Positions 47,929-57,680 of a stretch of DNA of 64,000 bases are shown in pieces. How positions within the stretch are numbered: position 1 is the stretch's first letter; each line of letters starts with the position of its first letter. The stretch is from Actinoallomurus vinaceus. GTDB taxonomy: Bacteria > Actinomycetota > Actinomycetes > Streptosporangiales > Streptosporangiaceae. A model generated the notes under the pieces. That model was given only the letters and a program-made list of their open reading frames with translations. It did not search any database and had not been told where the DNA came from. The stretch lies in assembly GCF_039542055.1 (NCBI RefSeq), contig NZ_BAABHK010000006.1, positions 434,001-498,000 of the forward strand, read 5' to 3'. The position numbers were made by a program, and so were the translations under genes.

Positions 47929-48933
47929 TCATCGCCTGCGGGCGACCAGCACCGCGGTGTCGGGCGGCAGCTCACGCTGCCCGGAGAGGTCGAAGCCCGC
48001 CTTGTCGAGCAACGTGCGGAACTCGGTCGCGGTGCGCTCGCGGCCGCCGAAGACCGCCAGCATGTTGATGTCGCTCGCCTGGGCGACCGACGGAGACCCG
48101 TCTTCCGGGATCAGGCGCTCCAGGACCAGCAGTGTCGCGTTCGCGTCCATGGCCGCGTGGCAGCGTTCGAGGATCCGGCCGCAGGTCTCGTCGTCCCAGT
48201 TGTGCAGGATCCGGGAGAGCGTGTAGACGTCGCCGCCCTCCGGCACGGCGTCGAGGAAGCTGCCGGCGACCAGTTCGCAGCGGTCGAGCACTCCCTGCGT
48301 CCGGAGGTTGTCGCGGGCCGCCTCGATCACGTGGCCGGCGTCGAGCAGGATCCCGCGCAGTTCGGGGACGGCGGTGAGGAGCGTGGCGAGAAGCGTGCCG
48401 TTGCCGCCGGCGACGTCGACCACCGTCTGTGCGCCGGAGAAGTCGTACTGCTCCGCGAGGTGGGCGAAGAACGAGCCGCCGGTCTGCATCTGCCGGTCGA
48501 AGCTACGGGCGATCTCGGGATGTTCGCCGATGTACTGATAGGCCTGCATCCCGAAAACGTGGTCGAAGGCGGTCTCTCCCGTTCGAACGGTGTGCAGCAA
48601 TTCGGCGAACGCGCGGTAGTTGTACGTGCCGTACATCAGGGCCCGGTCCCGCGCGGAGCCGGGCACGTCCGAGCGCAGGAGCTCGCCCACCGGGGTGAGC
48701 CGGAAGCCACTGGCGTCATCGCCTGCGAAGACGCCGAGCGACACGAGGTAGCGGAGCACCCGGTGCAGGGAGTCGGCGTGAGCGCCTGTCGCGGCGGCCA
48801 GTTCCGCGCTGGTACGCGGGCCGTCGGTGAGGTGGTCCGCGACGCCGAGGGTGGCGACGGCGTACAGGGACTGGGTGACCCATGCGCCCTGCACAAGGCG
48901 CAGCATGACGGCCGAGGGATTTTCGGTGGACAT
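47929..48933 (-). CDS. SAM-dependent O-methyltransferase (plant COMT-like)
   Basis: A 334-aa methyltransferase with N-terminal dimerisation domain and a Rossmann SAM domain (TVVDVAGGNGTLLATLL). The catalytic His is in LSRILHNWDDETC. Such enzymes methylate phenolic hydroxyls in secondary metabolites. ATG 48933 has GGAGAG upstream. It converges with the permease operon (6-bp gap), near a FAD hydroxylase, so an aromatic compound may be hydroxylated, methylated or both in this locus (inference). Confidence 0.92.
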   Translation of the reverse strand: MSTENPSAVMLRLVQGAWVTQSLYAVATLGVADHLTDGPRTSAELAAATGAHADSLHRVLRYLVSLGVFAGDDASGFRLTPVGELLRSDVPGSARDRALMYGTYNYRAFAELLHTVRTGETAFDHVFGMQAYQYIGEHPEIARSFDRQMQTGGSFFAHLAEQYDFSGAQTVVDVAGGNGTLLATLLTAVPELRGILLDAGHVIEAARDNLRTQGVLDRCELVAGSFLDAVPEGGDVYTLSRILHNWDDETCGRILERCHAAMDANATLLVLERLIPEDGSPSVAQASDINMLAVFGGRERTATEFRTLLDKAGFDLSGQRELPPDTAVLVARRR

Positions 48934-49257
48934 ATGACTCTCCGGAGCTGATCGATCACGAATATCAAGTGGGACTCCGGTCCCTTGCCGGGGAATCCGG
49001 GCCCCGGCCATGATGGCTGATCGTGAGTGTGTGATCCAGAGTTCCGGTCGGAGTGCGAGACTGTCCTCACATGCCCCAAAGTGGGACATCTGAGACGAAG
49101 GTTAATTTATCATGCAATATCCCGGTTTCGTTTGGTGCTAGCGACTACTTTGTGTTGCAATAACCGCTCTCGGTTGGTGAGTTCCCCCGCCCCCGCCGAG
49201 TGTGGCTAGCTCCACTTTTCCACAGCCATCTAACCCCGTGAGAGGCAGCGGAAGGCA
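48934..49257. promoter_or_regulatory. Divergent promoter region, methyltransferase / conservon
   Basis: A 324-bp spacer with no gene seen. The stretch 49080-49160 is notably A/T-rich (TTAATTTATCATGC) and likely holds the conservon promoter. Confidence 0.5.
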
Positions 49258-52239
49258 GTGCGGACAGCGACGGAGAACGACCGCGACCCAGTGTCGGCGG
49301 TCCCTACTCCTCCGAACAGCGGAAACGCTGGCCAGCGCGAACGCTCGTCGTGGCGCCGGTTCAGGCTGCGTAATTGGCGCGTGTCGGTACGCCTCGTCGC
49401 GCTCATCGTCATTCCGACCATGGTGGCCGGTGTTCTCGCCGGCCTCCGAGTCGTGAGCGCCTTGAACAACGCAACGGCGTTCACTCGCATTGAACATTTG
49501 GCTACTCTCAGTGACAGAGTGAGCCGGTTGACACACGGACTTGAGGCCGAGCGTGACAGCGTGGCAATGTCCGTGTCAGCGAAGCACGGGCTGGACGAGG
49601 CGAACGTCCGCCAGGCCGTGCAGCAGGTCAATGCCGCGGTCGGCGCCGTACGGTCCGAGGCCGCCAACGTCGACGACTCCTACCCGGCGCGTGTGCACGA
49701 CAAGGTGCGGGACATCCTGAACCGGCTGGACAAGCTTCCGGCGTTGCGTCAGATGACGGCCCAGACCCAGATGCCCGCCGACGTCACGATCGACAAGTAC
49801 GGCCAGTTCATCACCGACCTGGTCGGCCTCGACGACGTGATCGCGCTGGGCACCACGGACCCCGACCTCGCCCAGGACGTCCGAGCCCTCGGATCGCTCT
49901 CCCGTGCGAAGGAGGACTCCTCCCGCGAGCGCGCGTACCTCGGCACCGCGATGCGCGCCCACCGATTCCTGCCGAGCGGGTTCGACGGGTTCCAGGCGGC
50001 GCGCGCCCAGCGCGACAGCGAGCTGGCGGCATTCGAGACCCTGGCCACGCCGACGGAGAACCAGCTGTACGCCGACACGGTCACCGGTCCGCAGGTGGAC
50101 CGGGCCGAGTTCACCCGGCAGCAGGCCGTCAACAAGGTGCAGCAGTCGCCGGACCTGACGCTCAAGGGCTTCGACGGCCCGGTCGCGCAGCAGTGGTTCG
50201 ACGACATGACCTTCCGGCTCGACCGGATGCGGGTCGTCGAGGACAGTGTCCTCAAGGGCGTCGTCGGTAAGAGCCGCGACCTCAAGGAGCAGGGTTACCG
50301 CTCCGCGGCGATCATCGGTGGCCTTCTGCTGCTCGTCCTGATCGTCGTCATCATCGCCACCGTCATCGTCGCCCAGTCCCTGGTCCGCCCGCTCCGGAGC
50401 CTTCGGGCCGGAGCGCTGGAGATCGCCGGCAGCCGGCTGCCGGATCTGGTGCGGCGACTGCGCGAGCCCGACGCGGGGAACGACCCGATCGAAGTCGAGC
50501 CGATCGCCGTGTTCACCGCGGATGAGATCGGCGAGGTCGCCCGGTCGTTCGACGAGGTCCACCGCGAGGCGGTCCGGCTGGCGTCCAACGAGGCGCTGCT
50601 CCGGGGCAACGTCAACGCGATGTTCGTCAACCTGTCGCGGCGCAGTCAGTCGCTGATCGAGCGCCAGCTGCGCCTGATCGAGGACCTGGAGCAGAGCGAG
50701 CAGGACTCCACCCGGCTGGAGGCCCTGTTCAAGCTGGACCACCTCGCGACCCGTATGCGGCGCAACGGTGAGAACCTCCTCGTCCTCGGCGGCCAGGAGC
50801 AGACCCGGCGGTGGAACAAGCCGGTCGCCCTGGTGGACATCGTCCGCGCGTCGCTGTCCGAGGTCGAGCAGTACGAACGGGTCACCCTGCGGATCCAGGA
50901 CGACGTCTCGGTCGTCGGCCGCGTCGTCAACGACCTCGTGCACCTGGTGGCCGAGCTGGTGGAGAACTCCACCACGTTCTCCCCGGAGCACACGAAGGTC
51001 GCGGTCTCCGGCCACCTTCTCAGCGGCGGCGGCGCGATGCTCCAGATCTCCGACAACGGCGTCGGCATGTCGCCTGAGGAGCTGGAGGAGGCCAACTGGA
51101 AGCTGGCCAACCCGCCGACCATCGACGTCTCGATCTCCCGGCGGATGGGCCTGTACGTGGTCGGCCGGCTGGCCCAGCGGCACGGCATCCGGGTCGAGCT
51201 GCGCGCTGCCCTCTCGGGCGGCCTCACCGCGTTCGTGATCCTCCCCGCGAGCGCGATCACCCAGGACGGGAACCCGCCGACCACCCCCCGGCGTCTCGAC
51301 TCGCCGGCGGAGGCGGCGGTCCGGCGACCGCTTGCGGCCGAGCCGCCCGCCGCACGCGGGTCACTGCCCCGGGGCGCGGAGCCGGTCGCCGCGGCGCCGG
51401 TACCGGACACTCCGTGGGAGCCCGCGCGGAACTTCGACATGGGCCGGGACGAGGCTGAGACCGCCCCGTTCGACAGTCAGCCGCCGCGCGTTCCGAGAGA
51501 GGCGCCGCGGAAGCCGGTCGAGCCACCCCGAAACCCGCCGGAACCGGTGTGGAATCCCCGGGAGACCGCACGGCCGCCGGCCGAGCCGGCTCGCAATCAG
51601 GCCGAGCCGCCCTCGGGGTCGCCGCTGCCCAAGCGCAAGCCGGTGAACACCTCGCCGCCGGGCAGGGGCGCCGCTCCGCCGGCGCCGGGCCGCTCGGGTC
51701 CCCCTGCGGGAGCGCCGTCCCGGCCAGGGCGGCCGCAGGACCCGCCGCTCCCCCCGGCGCGGCAGCCGGCTCGGCCATCGATGACGGGATCGACGCACGA
51801 CGCGGGTCGTATGGGCGACGAGAACGGAGGACGTTCCCCTATCTTCGAGGCAATGCAGTCGGAATGGTTCCAACGCCGCAAGACAGGATCAATGGCCAGA
51901 TCTGAGTCGACTCCTCCGCCGGAATGGTCCTCGCCAGCAGACGAGGGATTCCGCGCGGCGGAGACGGTGCGCGCCCCCGCGGTGGGTGGGAAGACCGCGG
52001 CCGGCCTGCCGAAACGGGTGCCCGGAAACAACCGGATCCCCGGATCGGTAGGCTCGGCGAGGCCGGCGCCACCACAGCCTCAGCAGTCGGTCCAGCAATC
52101 GGTCCAGCAACCGGCCCGGCCGGCCTTCCAGCCGCCGGAGGCCGAGACGGTACGGAACCGATTCTCCAGCTTCCAGCAGGGCGTACGCAGGGGTCGCGCC
52201 GCGATCCGGCCCGAAGATGATGAACGGGAGAACCAGTGA
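49258..52239 (+). CDS. cvnA: Conservon sensor histidine-kinase-like protein (CvnA) with NIT domain
   Basis: A 993-aa membrane protein. Order: cytoplasmic N-terminus, TM1 (about 43-65), an extracytoplasmic nitrate/nitrite-sensing-type helical domain (to about 345), TM2 (about 349-372), HAMP, a coiled segment (NLSRRSQSLIERQLRLIEDLE), and an HATPase domain with N box ELVENSTTFSPE, G1 ISDNGVGMSP and G2 LYVVGRLAQR. A 300-residue Pro-rich tail follows. It lacks a classical phospho-His box, as is typical of CvnA. It heads a four-gene operon and overlaps the next gene by GTGA. Confidence 0.92.
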   Translation: MRTATENDRDPVSAVPTPPNSGNAGQRERSSWRRFRLRNWRVSVRLVALIVIPTMVAGVLAGLRVVSALNNATAFTRIEHLATLSDRVSRLTHGLEAERDSVAMSVSAKHGLDEANVRQAVQQVNAAVGAVRSEAANVDDSYPARVHDKVRDILNRLDKLPALRQMTAQTQMPADVTIDKYGQFITDLVGLDDVIALGTTDPDLAQDVRALGSLSRAKEDSSRERAYLGTAMRAHRFLPSGFDGFQAARAQRDSELAAFETLATPTENQLYADTVTGPQVDRAEFTRQQAVNKVQQSPDLTLKGFDGPVAQQWFDDMTFRLDRMRVVEDSVLKGVVGKSRDLKEQGYRSAAIIGGLLLLVLIVVIIATVIVAQSLVRPLRSLRAGALEIAGSRLPDLVRRLREPDAGNDPIEVEPIAVFTADEIGEVARSFDEVHREAVRLASNEALLRGNVNAMFVNLSRRSQSLIERQLRLIEDLEQSEQDSTRLEALFKLDHLATRMRRNGENLLVLGGQEQTRRWNKPVALVDIVRASLSEVEQYERVTLRIQDDVSVVGRVVNDLVHLVAELVENSTTFSPEHTKVAVSGHLLSGGGAMLQISDNGVGMSPEELEEANWKLANPPTIDVSISRRMGLYVVGRLAQRHGIRVELRAALSGGLTAFVILPASAITQDGNPPTTPRRLDSPAEAAVRRPLAAEPPAARGSLPRGAEPVAAAPVPDTPWEPARNFDMGRDEAETAPFDSQPPRVPREAPRKPVEPPRNPPEPVWNPRETARPPAEPARNQAEPPSGSPLPKRKPVNTSPPGRGAAPPAPGRSGPPAGAPSRPGRPQDPPLPPARQPARPSMTGSTHDAGRMGDENGGRSPIFEAMQSEWFQRRKTGSMARSESTPPPEWSSPADEGFRAAETVRAPAVGGKTAAGLPKRVPGNNRIPGSVGSARPAPPQPQQSVQQSVQQPARPAFQPPEAETVRNRFSSFQQGVRRGRAAIRPEDDERENQ

Positions 52240-52637
52240 ACAGCCGCCAGGATCTCAGTTGGCTGGTGACCACATTCGTCGAGCGCGTCCCACGTGTCGC
52301 GCACGCCGTCGTGGTGTCATCCGACGGCCTGCCGATGGCGTACTCCGAAGGATTCCCGGCCGACCGCGTCGACCAGCTCGCCGCGATCGCCTCCGGGTTG
52401 ACCAGCCTCACGGCAGGTGCGGCGCGGATCTTCGAGGGCGGGGCGGTCACACAGACCCTCGTCGAGATGGAGCGCGGACTCCTCTTCGTGATGGCTATCA
52501 GTGACGGTTCGGTGCTCGGCGTCCTCGCCGCGCCCGACTGCGATATGGGATTGGTGGCCTACGAAATGGCACTGCTCGTCGAGCGCGTCGGCCGGGTGCT
52601 GACCCCGGCGCTGCGCGCGGAACCAGGGATCGGTTAA
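52236..52637 (+). CDS. cvnB: Roadblock/LC7-domain protein (CvnB)
   Basis: A 133-aa Roadblock/LC7 protein (LSWLVTTFVERVPRVAHAVV, VSSDGLPMAYSEG). In conservons this protein is thought to act with the small GTPase CvnD. GTG 52236 overlaps the cvnA stop. Confidence 0.93.
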   Translation: MNSRQDLSWLVTTFVERVPRVAHAVVVSSDGLPMAYSEGFPADRVDQLAAIASGLTSLTAGAARIFEGGAVTQTLVEMERGLLFVMAISDGSVLGVLAAPDCDMGLVAYEMALLVERVGRVLTPALRAEPGIG

Positions 52638-52639
52638 GG

Positions 52640-53089
52640 GTGGACGGCGGCCGGTACGGAAACCGGGACTTCGGCGCTTTCCAGGGGCCGGGGCCCGGAC
52701 CGCACCACACCCCGCCGCCGGGGCCGCCCCCGCCGCCCTCGGAGACGGGAGAATCGAGCTCGCTGGTACGGCCGTACGCCGTCACCGGCGGGCGTACCAA
52801 GCCACGGTACGACCTGCCCATCGAGGCGTTGATCTCGGCGGCGCCGTACCCCCGCCGGGACATCACCACTCTCACCCCTGAATTCAAAGCCATCATCGAT
52901 CTGTGCCGGAACTGGCGTTCGGTGGCGGAGGTGTCAGCGCTGCTGAGGTTGCCGCTCGGCGTCGCGCGTGTGCTCATCGCTGACATGGCACACGAAGGAC
53001 TGGTGCGGGTGCACCAGTCCCCCTTCACCGAGGGACAGCCCGACCTCCAGCTGCTGGAAAGGGTTCTCGTTGGACTTCGCAAGCTCTAG
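52640..53089 (+). CDS. cvnC: DUF742 protein (CvnC)
   Basis: A 149-aa DUF742 protein: a Pro/Gly-rich N-terminus then LVRPYAVTGGRTKPRYDLPIEALI and a winged-helix-like segment (EVSALLRLPLGVARVLIADM). Third gene of the conservon; starts 2 nt after cvnB and its end overlaps cvnD by 20 nt. Confidence 0.93.
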   Translation: MDGGRYGNRDFGAFQGPGPGPHHTPPPGPPPPPSETGESSSLVRPYAVTGGRTKPRYDLPIEALISAAPYPRRDITTLTPEFKAIIDLCRNWRSVAEVSALLRLPLGVARVLIADMAHEGLVRVHQSPFTEGQPDLQLLERVLVGLRKL

Positions 53090-53669
53090 TCCGGGCGCCG
53101 CCTCGCCCGGCATGACTTCCGTAAAGATCATCGTTGGAGGCGGCTTCGGCGTCGGGAAGACGACCTTCGTCGGCTCGGTCTCGGAGATCATGCCGCTGAC
53201 GACCGAGGCCGTGATGACGTCGGCCAGCTCTGGGGTCGACGACCTTTCCGCGACGCCGGACAAGACGACCACCACGGTGGCCATGGACTTCGGCCGGGTC
53301 AGCCTCGATCAGGAACTCATCCTGTACCTGTTCGGCACGCCCGGCCAGCACCGGTTCTGGTTCATGTGGGACGACCTCGTGAAGGGCGCGATCGGCGCGG
53401 TCGTGCTCGTCGACACCCGTCGGCTGGCCGACGCCTTCCCGGCGGTCGACTACTTCGAGGAGTCGGGAATGCCGTTCGTCGTCGGCATCAACGGTTTCGA
53501 CGGCGTCTACGGCCACGGCATCGAGGACGTACGGGAGGCGCTGACCATCGGGCCGCACGTCCCGATCATCACCTGCGACGCCCGGAACCGCGAGTCGACC
53601 AAGATGGCGCTCATCACGCTCGTCGAGCACGCCATGACCATGCGCGCGCGGATGCCCATCAACCACTGA
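53070..53669 (+). CDS. cvnD: Small Ras-like GTPase (CvnD)
   Basis: A 199-aa GTPase. The P-loop is VGGGFGVGKTTFV, the switch-II area LFGTPGQHRFWFMW and the base-recognition motif VGINGFD. The TTG at 53070 gives LDFASSS, the family N-terminus, and overlaps cvnC; an internal ATG would remove only a few residues before the P-loop. Fourth conservon member. No CvnE cytochrome P450 follows. Confidence 0.92.
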   Translation: MDFASSSPGAASPGMTSVKIIVGGGFGVGKTTFVGSVSEIMPLTTEAVMTSASSGVDDLSATPDKTTTTVAMDFGRVSLDQELILYLFGTPGQHRFWFMWDDLVKGAIGAVVLVDTRRLADAFPAVDYFEESGMPFVVGINGFDGVYGHGIEDVREALTIGPHVPIITCDARNRESTKMALITLVEHAMTMRARMPINH

Positions 53670-53714
53670 ACCCGGTTCGCCACCGGATAGCTGCATGTTG
53701 CATCATTGTCGGAC

Positions 53715-54482
53715 GTGACTGAAGTTTCGACGTACACCTCCTATGTCGCCCTCGGCGACAGCTTCACGGAGGGCCTGGAGGATCCGGCCCCGGCCGCGGG
53801 CTACCGCGGCTGGGCCGACCGGCTCGCCGAGCACCTCGCCGCCGAAGGTCCCGGACTCCGCTACGCCAATCTCGCCGTGCGCGGCCGGCTGCTGCGGCAG
53901 ATCGTCGACGAGCAGGTGCCCCGGGCGGTGGAGCTGCGGCCCGACCTGATCACGTTCGCCGGCGGAGGCAACGACCTGCTCCGCCCCGGCGCCGACCCGG
54001 ACGCGCTCGCGGCGATGTTCGACGCCGCCGTCCGGCGGCTGCGCGGGACCGGCGCCGAGGTGCTGATCTTCACCGGCTTCGACCCCCGGGACGTGCCGGT
54101 CCTGCGCCGCATCCGCGGCAAGGCGGCCATGTTCAACCTGCACCTGCGCTCCATCGCCGACCGCCAGGACTGCCACCTCGTCGACCTCTGGTCGATGCGG
54201 CAGTTGCTCGACCCGCGCGCCTGGGCGCAGGACCGCATCCACCTGTCCCCGGAAGGGCACCGCCGGGTCGCCCTCGCCGCCTGCGAGGCGCTGGCCGTAC
54301 CGGTGACGGGCGACTGGCGCGACCCCTGGCCGTCGGCGCCGCCGGTCGACTGGCTCACCTCCCGGCGGAACGACCTGCAGTGGGCCCGCGCGTACCTCGT
54401 GCCGTGGATCCAGCGGCGCCTGCAGGGCCGCTCGTCGGGCGACGAGGTCGCCGCCAAGCGGCCGGACCTGCTGCCCCTCTGA
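53715..54482 (+). CDS. SGNH/GDSL hydrolase
   Basis: A 255-aa esterase/lipase of the SGNH family: VALGDSFTEG (Ser nucleophile), Gly in LAVRGRLLRQ, Asn in FAGGGNDLL and DRIHLSPEGH with Asp/His. No signal peptide, so intracellular. GTG 53715 is used; TTG 53706 is an in-frame alternative. It follows the conservon by 45 bp, and its link to it is unknown. Confidence 0.9.
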   Translation: MTEVSTYTSYVALGDSFTEGLEDPAPAAGYRGWADRLAEHLAAEGPGLRYANLAVRGRLLRQIVDEQVPRAVELRPDLITFAGGGNDLLRPGADPDALAAMFDAAVRRLRGTGAEVLIFTGFDPRDVPVLRRIRGKAAMFNLHLRSIADRQDCHLVDLWSMRQLLDPRAWAQDRIHLSPEGHRRVALAACEALAVPVTGDWRDPWPSAPPVDWLTSRRNDLQWARAYLVPWIQRRLQGRSSGDEVAAKRPDLLPL

Positions 54483-54665
54483 GCCGCGGCCGTACGAGCG
54501 GGCTCCCGGCGGCCGGTCTCGTACGGTCGGGGCTCGGGAACCGCGCGGATCAGGGAACCGCGCGGACGCTCCCGGCCACCCGGTCCGAGCCGATGTACGG
54601 ATCGCCGCGATCATGGTGATCTTTTAGCCTCTGGCGGTCTTGACGCATGTGTCCGATGATGAGAT

Positions 54666-54677
54666 GACAACGTTGTC
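54666..54677. promoter_or_regulatory. LacI operator ahead of the CUT2 transporter operon
   Basis: GACAACGTTGTC is a perfect 12-bp palindrome with central CG, 24 bp upstream of the lacI start, and so a likely self-control site. Confidence 0.7.
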
Positions 54678-54700
54678 GTCTTATTGGACCGAGGGGAAGC

Positions 54701-55702
54701 ATGCGGCCGACCATGAGGGACGTCGCCCGGCGGGCCGGGGTGAGTCTCAAGACGGTGTCCCGCGTCGTCAACGGCGAGGTGGGCGTCCGGCCGGACACCG
54801 CGGAGAAGGTGAACGACGCCATCGCCGCGCTGGGGTTCCGCCGTAACGACATCGCGCGCGCCCTGCGCGGCGGGAAGCGGACCCGCAGTCTCGGGCTGGT
54901 CATCAAGGACGTCGCCAACCCCTTCTACTCGCAGATCGCGCGGGGCGTCGAGGAGGTGGCCCGCGCCCACGACCTGTTCGTGATCTCCGGGTGCTCCGAC
55001 GAGGACCCCGCCCGCGAGCGGCACCTCATCCGCTCCCTGTGCGAGCGCCGCGTCGACGGGCTGCTCGTGGTGCCGTCCGCCGCCGACCACCGCTACCTGA
55101 TCCCGGAGCTGAAGATGGGCACGGCGGCGGTCTTCATGGACCGTCCGCCCGAGGAGGCCATCCAGGCCGACGTCGTCCTCATCGACAACGTCGGGGGAGC
55201 GCGGGCCGGCGTCGAACACCTGATCGCGCACGGGCACCGCCGGATCGCCTGCCTCGCCGACCTGCCCGGCATCTTCACCGCCCGGGAACGCCGCCGCGGC
55301 TACGACGAGGCCCTCCTGGCCCACGGCATCGCGGTCGACGAGTCACTGGTCCGCCTCGGCCCGCACGACGTGGCCGGGGCGGAGGCCGCCACCGCCGAGC
55401 TGCTGGCCCTCGGCGACCCGCCGACCGCCGTGTTCACCGGCAACAACCGGCTGACCATCGGGGCGCTGCGCGCCATCCAGGCGGCCGGTTCGAGGACGGC
55501 CCTCGTCGGGTTCGACGACTTCGAGCTCGCCGACATGCTGGCCACGCCTGTGACCGTGGTGGCGCACTACCCGGCCGAGATGGGCCGCCGCGCCGCCGAA
55601 CTGCTGTGCCGCCGCATGGACGGCGAGGACCTGCCGCCCCAGCGCGTGCTGCTGCCGACCCGCCTGATCGTCCGTGGCTCGGGGGAGTCGCCGCCGCTCT
55701 GA
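54701..55702 (+). CDS. LacI-family regulator of the CUT2 sugar operon
   Basis: A 333-aa LacI repressor with HTH TMRDVARRAGVSLKTVSRVV at residues 4-25 and the sugar-binding fold ending LVGFDDFELADML. It is the first gene of an operon with an RbsA-like ATPase, a permease and a binding protein, and has a CG-centred palindrome in its own promoter. Confidence 0.94.
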   Translation: MRPTMRDVARRAGVSLKTVSRVVNGEVGVRPDTAEKVNDAIAALGFRRNDIARALRGGKRTRSLGLVIKDVANPFYSQIARGVEEVARAHDLFVISGCSDEDPARERHLIRSLCERRVDGLLVVPSAADHRYLIPELKMGTAAVFMDRPPEEAIQADVVLIDNVGGARAGVEHLIAHGHRRIACLADLPGIFTARERRRGYDEALLAHGIAVDESLVRLGPHDVAGAEAATAELLALGDPPTAVFTGNNRLTIGALRAIQAAGSRTALVGFDDFELADMLATPVTVVAHYPAEMGRRAAELLCRRMDGEDLPPQRVLLPTRLIVRGSGESPPL

Positions 55703-55720
55703 CCACAGGAAGGTGCACCG

Positions 55721-56476
55721 TTGACCGAACCACTGCTGGAGGCACGGGGCGTCACCAAGCGCTTCGGCCACGTCCAGGCCCTGCGCGGGGCCGCCTTCAC
55801 CGCCGATCGGGGTGAGGTCGTCGCCCTGATCGGCGACAACGGTGCCGGAAAGAGCACCCTGGTCAAGACGCTGTCCGGCGCGCTACGGCCGGACGCCGGG
55901 CAGATCCTCCTCGACGGCCGGCCCGTCGAGTTCGCGAGCCCGGTCGACGCGCAGCGGCGCGGCATCGAGACGGTCTACCAGGATCTCGCACTCGCCCACG
56001 ACCTCGACGCGGCCGCCAACCTGTTCCTCGGGCGGGAGCTGACCCGCTTCCCGCTGCTGAACATCCTCGACCGGGGCGCGATGCGCCGGCGGGCGGCGGA
56101 GGCGTTCGACGAGCTCGGCATCCGGCTGCCCGACATGTCCGCGCCCGTACGGCAGCTGTCCGGCGGGCAGCGCCAGTGCGTCGCGGTGGCGCGGGCCGTC
56201 GCCTGGGCGTCGAAGGTGGTGTTCATGGACGAGCCGACGGCGGCCCTCGGCGTCGTCCAGCGCAAACAGGTGCTCGACCTGATCCGCCGCGTCCGCGACC
56301 GGGGCGTCACCGTGGTGCTGATCAGCCACAACATGCCCGAGGTGCTCGCGGTGGCCGACCGCGTGGAGGTGCTGCGGCTCGGCCGCCGTGTCGCCCGCCT
56401 CACCGCCGCCGACACCTCCGTCGAGGAGCTCGTCTCCGCGATGACCGGAGGTCTGGACCAGGGGGAGGCGGCGTGA
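55721..56476 (+). CDS. Sugar ABC transporter ATPase (CUT2, single-domain)
   Basis: A 251-aa ATPase with Walker A GDNGAGKST, Q-loop TVYQDLAL, signature LSGGQRQ, Walker B VVFMDEPTAALG and H-loop LISHNMPEV. It is a single nucleotide-binding domain, half of RbsA, as in the FrcA/XylG-like short ATPases. The TTG at 55721 follows AGGAAGG by 7 nt. Stop overlaps the permease start. Confidence 0.93.
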   Translation: MTEPLLEARGVTKRFGHVQALRGAAFTADRGEVVALIGDNGAGKSTLVKTLSGALRPDAGQILLDGRPVEFASPVDAQRRGIETVYQDLALAHDLDAAANLFLGRELTRFPLLNILDRGAMRRRAAEAFDELGIRLPDMSAPVRQLSGGQRQCVAVARAVAWASKVVFMDEPTAALGVVQRKQVLDLIRRVRDRGVTVVLISHNMPEVLAVADRVEVLRLGRRVARLTAADTSVEELVSAMTGGLDQGEAA

Positions 56477-57492
56477 CTTCCATGACGGAGACGTACGACC
56501 CGGCCGAGGAGACTCGTCGGCGGGGTCCGGCGATCCTGCGCAGCAACACGCTGTGGACGCTCGCCGTCCTGGTCGCCCTGTTCGTGTTCTTCGCCGTGCT
56601 CAAACCGGCGGAGTTCGCGACGACCTTCAACATCCGCAACGTCCTCACCGAGTCGGCGATCCTGCTCGTGCTGGCGGTCGGGATGACGTACGTCATCGTG
56701 ACGGCGGGGATCGACCTGTCCGTCGGCTCGGTCCTGGTGTTCTCGGGTGTCGTGGCGGCCAAGACGATGGTCGCGCTGGGCGGCACGACGGCGGGCTGGG
56801 GCGGGATCCTCCTCGGTGCGCTGGCCGGGATCGGCTGTGGCCTCGGCTGGGGGATCGTCAACGGCCTTCTCGTGACCAAGGCGAAGATCCCCTCCCTGAT
56901 CGCGACGCTCGGCACGCTCGGCGTCTCCCTGGGGCTCGCCCAGGTCATCACCAACGGGAGCGACGTCAACCGGATCCCGTCCAAGCTCTCCAATGTGATC
57001 GGCTTCGGCCTCGTCGCCGGCGTGCCGTGGCTGGTGATCATCGCGGGCCTGATCGCGGTGCTGTTCGGCCTGCTGCTCTTCTTCTCCCGGTTCGGCCGGC
57101 ACACGTACGCGATCGGCTCCAACGCCGAGGCGGCGCGGCGCGTCGGTATCAAGGTCGACCGGCATCTGATCAAGGTGTACGCGCTGTCGGGACTCCTGTC
57201 GGGCGTGGCGGGGGTGCTGTCCCTGGCGCACTACAGCACGACGACGATCGCCAGCCACACCTCCGACAACCTCGGCGCGATCGCCGCGGTCGTCATCGGC
57301 GGGGCGAGCCTGTTCGGCGGCGTCGGCGGGATCGGCGGGACCGTGATCGGCGTACTGATCCCCGGTGTCCTGCGCAACGGTCTCATCATCCTCGGGGCAC
57401 AGCGGTTCTGGCTCGACGTGGCGGTCGGAGCCGTACTGGTCGTCGCCGTCTTCTTCGACCAGTTGCGCCGTCGGGCGCGAGAACGCGAATAG
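56473..57492 (+). CDS. Sugar ABC transporter permease (CUT2, RbsC type)
   Basis: A 339-aa RbsC-like permease with about ten hydrophobic segments, including LAVGMTYVIVTAGIDLSVGS (family signature) and AIAAVVIGGASLFGGVGG. GTG 56473 overlaps the ATPase stop (GTGA); ATG 56482 is the alternative. The next gene of the operon, the binding protein, is now 1.4 kb away because of an inserted element. Confidence 0.93.
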   Translation: MTSMTETYDPAEETRRRGPAILRSNTLWTLAVLVALFVFFAVLKPAEFATTFNIRNVLTESAILLVLAVGMTYVIVTAGIDLSVGSVLVFSGVVAAKTMVALGGTTAGWGGILLGALAGIGCGLGWGIVNGLLVTKAKIPSLIATLGTLGVSLGLAQVITNGSDVNRIPSKLSNVIGFGLVAGVPWLVIIAGLIAVLFGLLLFFSRFGRHTYAIGSNAEAARRVGIKVDRHLIKVYALSGLLSGVAGVLSLAHYSTTTIASHTSDNLGAIAAVVIGGASLFGGVGGIGGTVIGVLIPGVLRNGLIILGAQRFWLDVAVGAVLVVAVFFDQLRRRARERE

Positions 57493-57504
57493 AGGGAGGT
57501 ACTC

Positions 57505-57680
57505 GTTGACTTCCTTCCCCTTCTGAAGAAGGGGGAGCCCCATCGGCCTTGTGGCCGATCCGGCTATGCCGGGCGCCTCGCGGCGCGGGTTTCCTGGTTC
57601 AGCGCCGACTGCGGAAGGGAGGACCCTTGCCGTCTTACACCAGCTCCACAGGCATCACCGGGCTTGTGCCCGGCTACGGC
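57505..57680 (-). ncRNA. Predicted omega RNA region of the TnpB element
   Basis: In IS605-like elements the guide scaffold covers the tnpB 3' end and ends at the element boundary. Here the tail is structured: CCCCTTC/GAAGGGG stem next to the edge and further G/C inverted repeats (CGGCC/GGCCG near 57543-57560). Position is by analogy. Confidence 0.4.
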
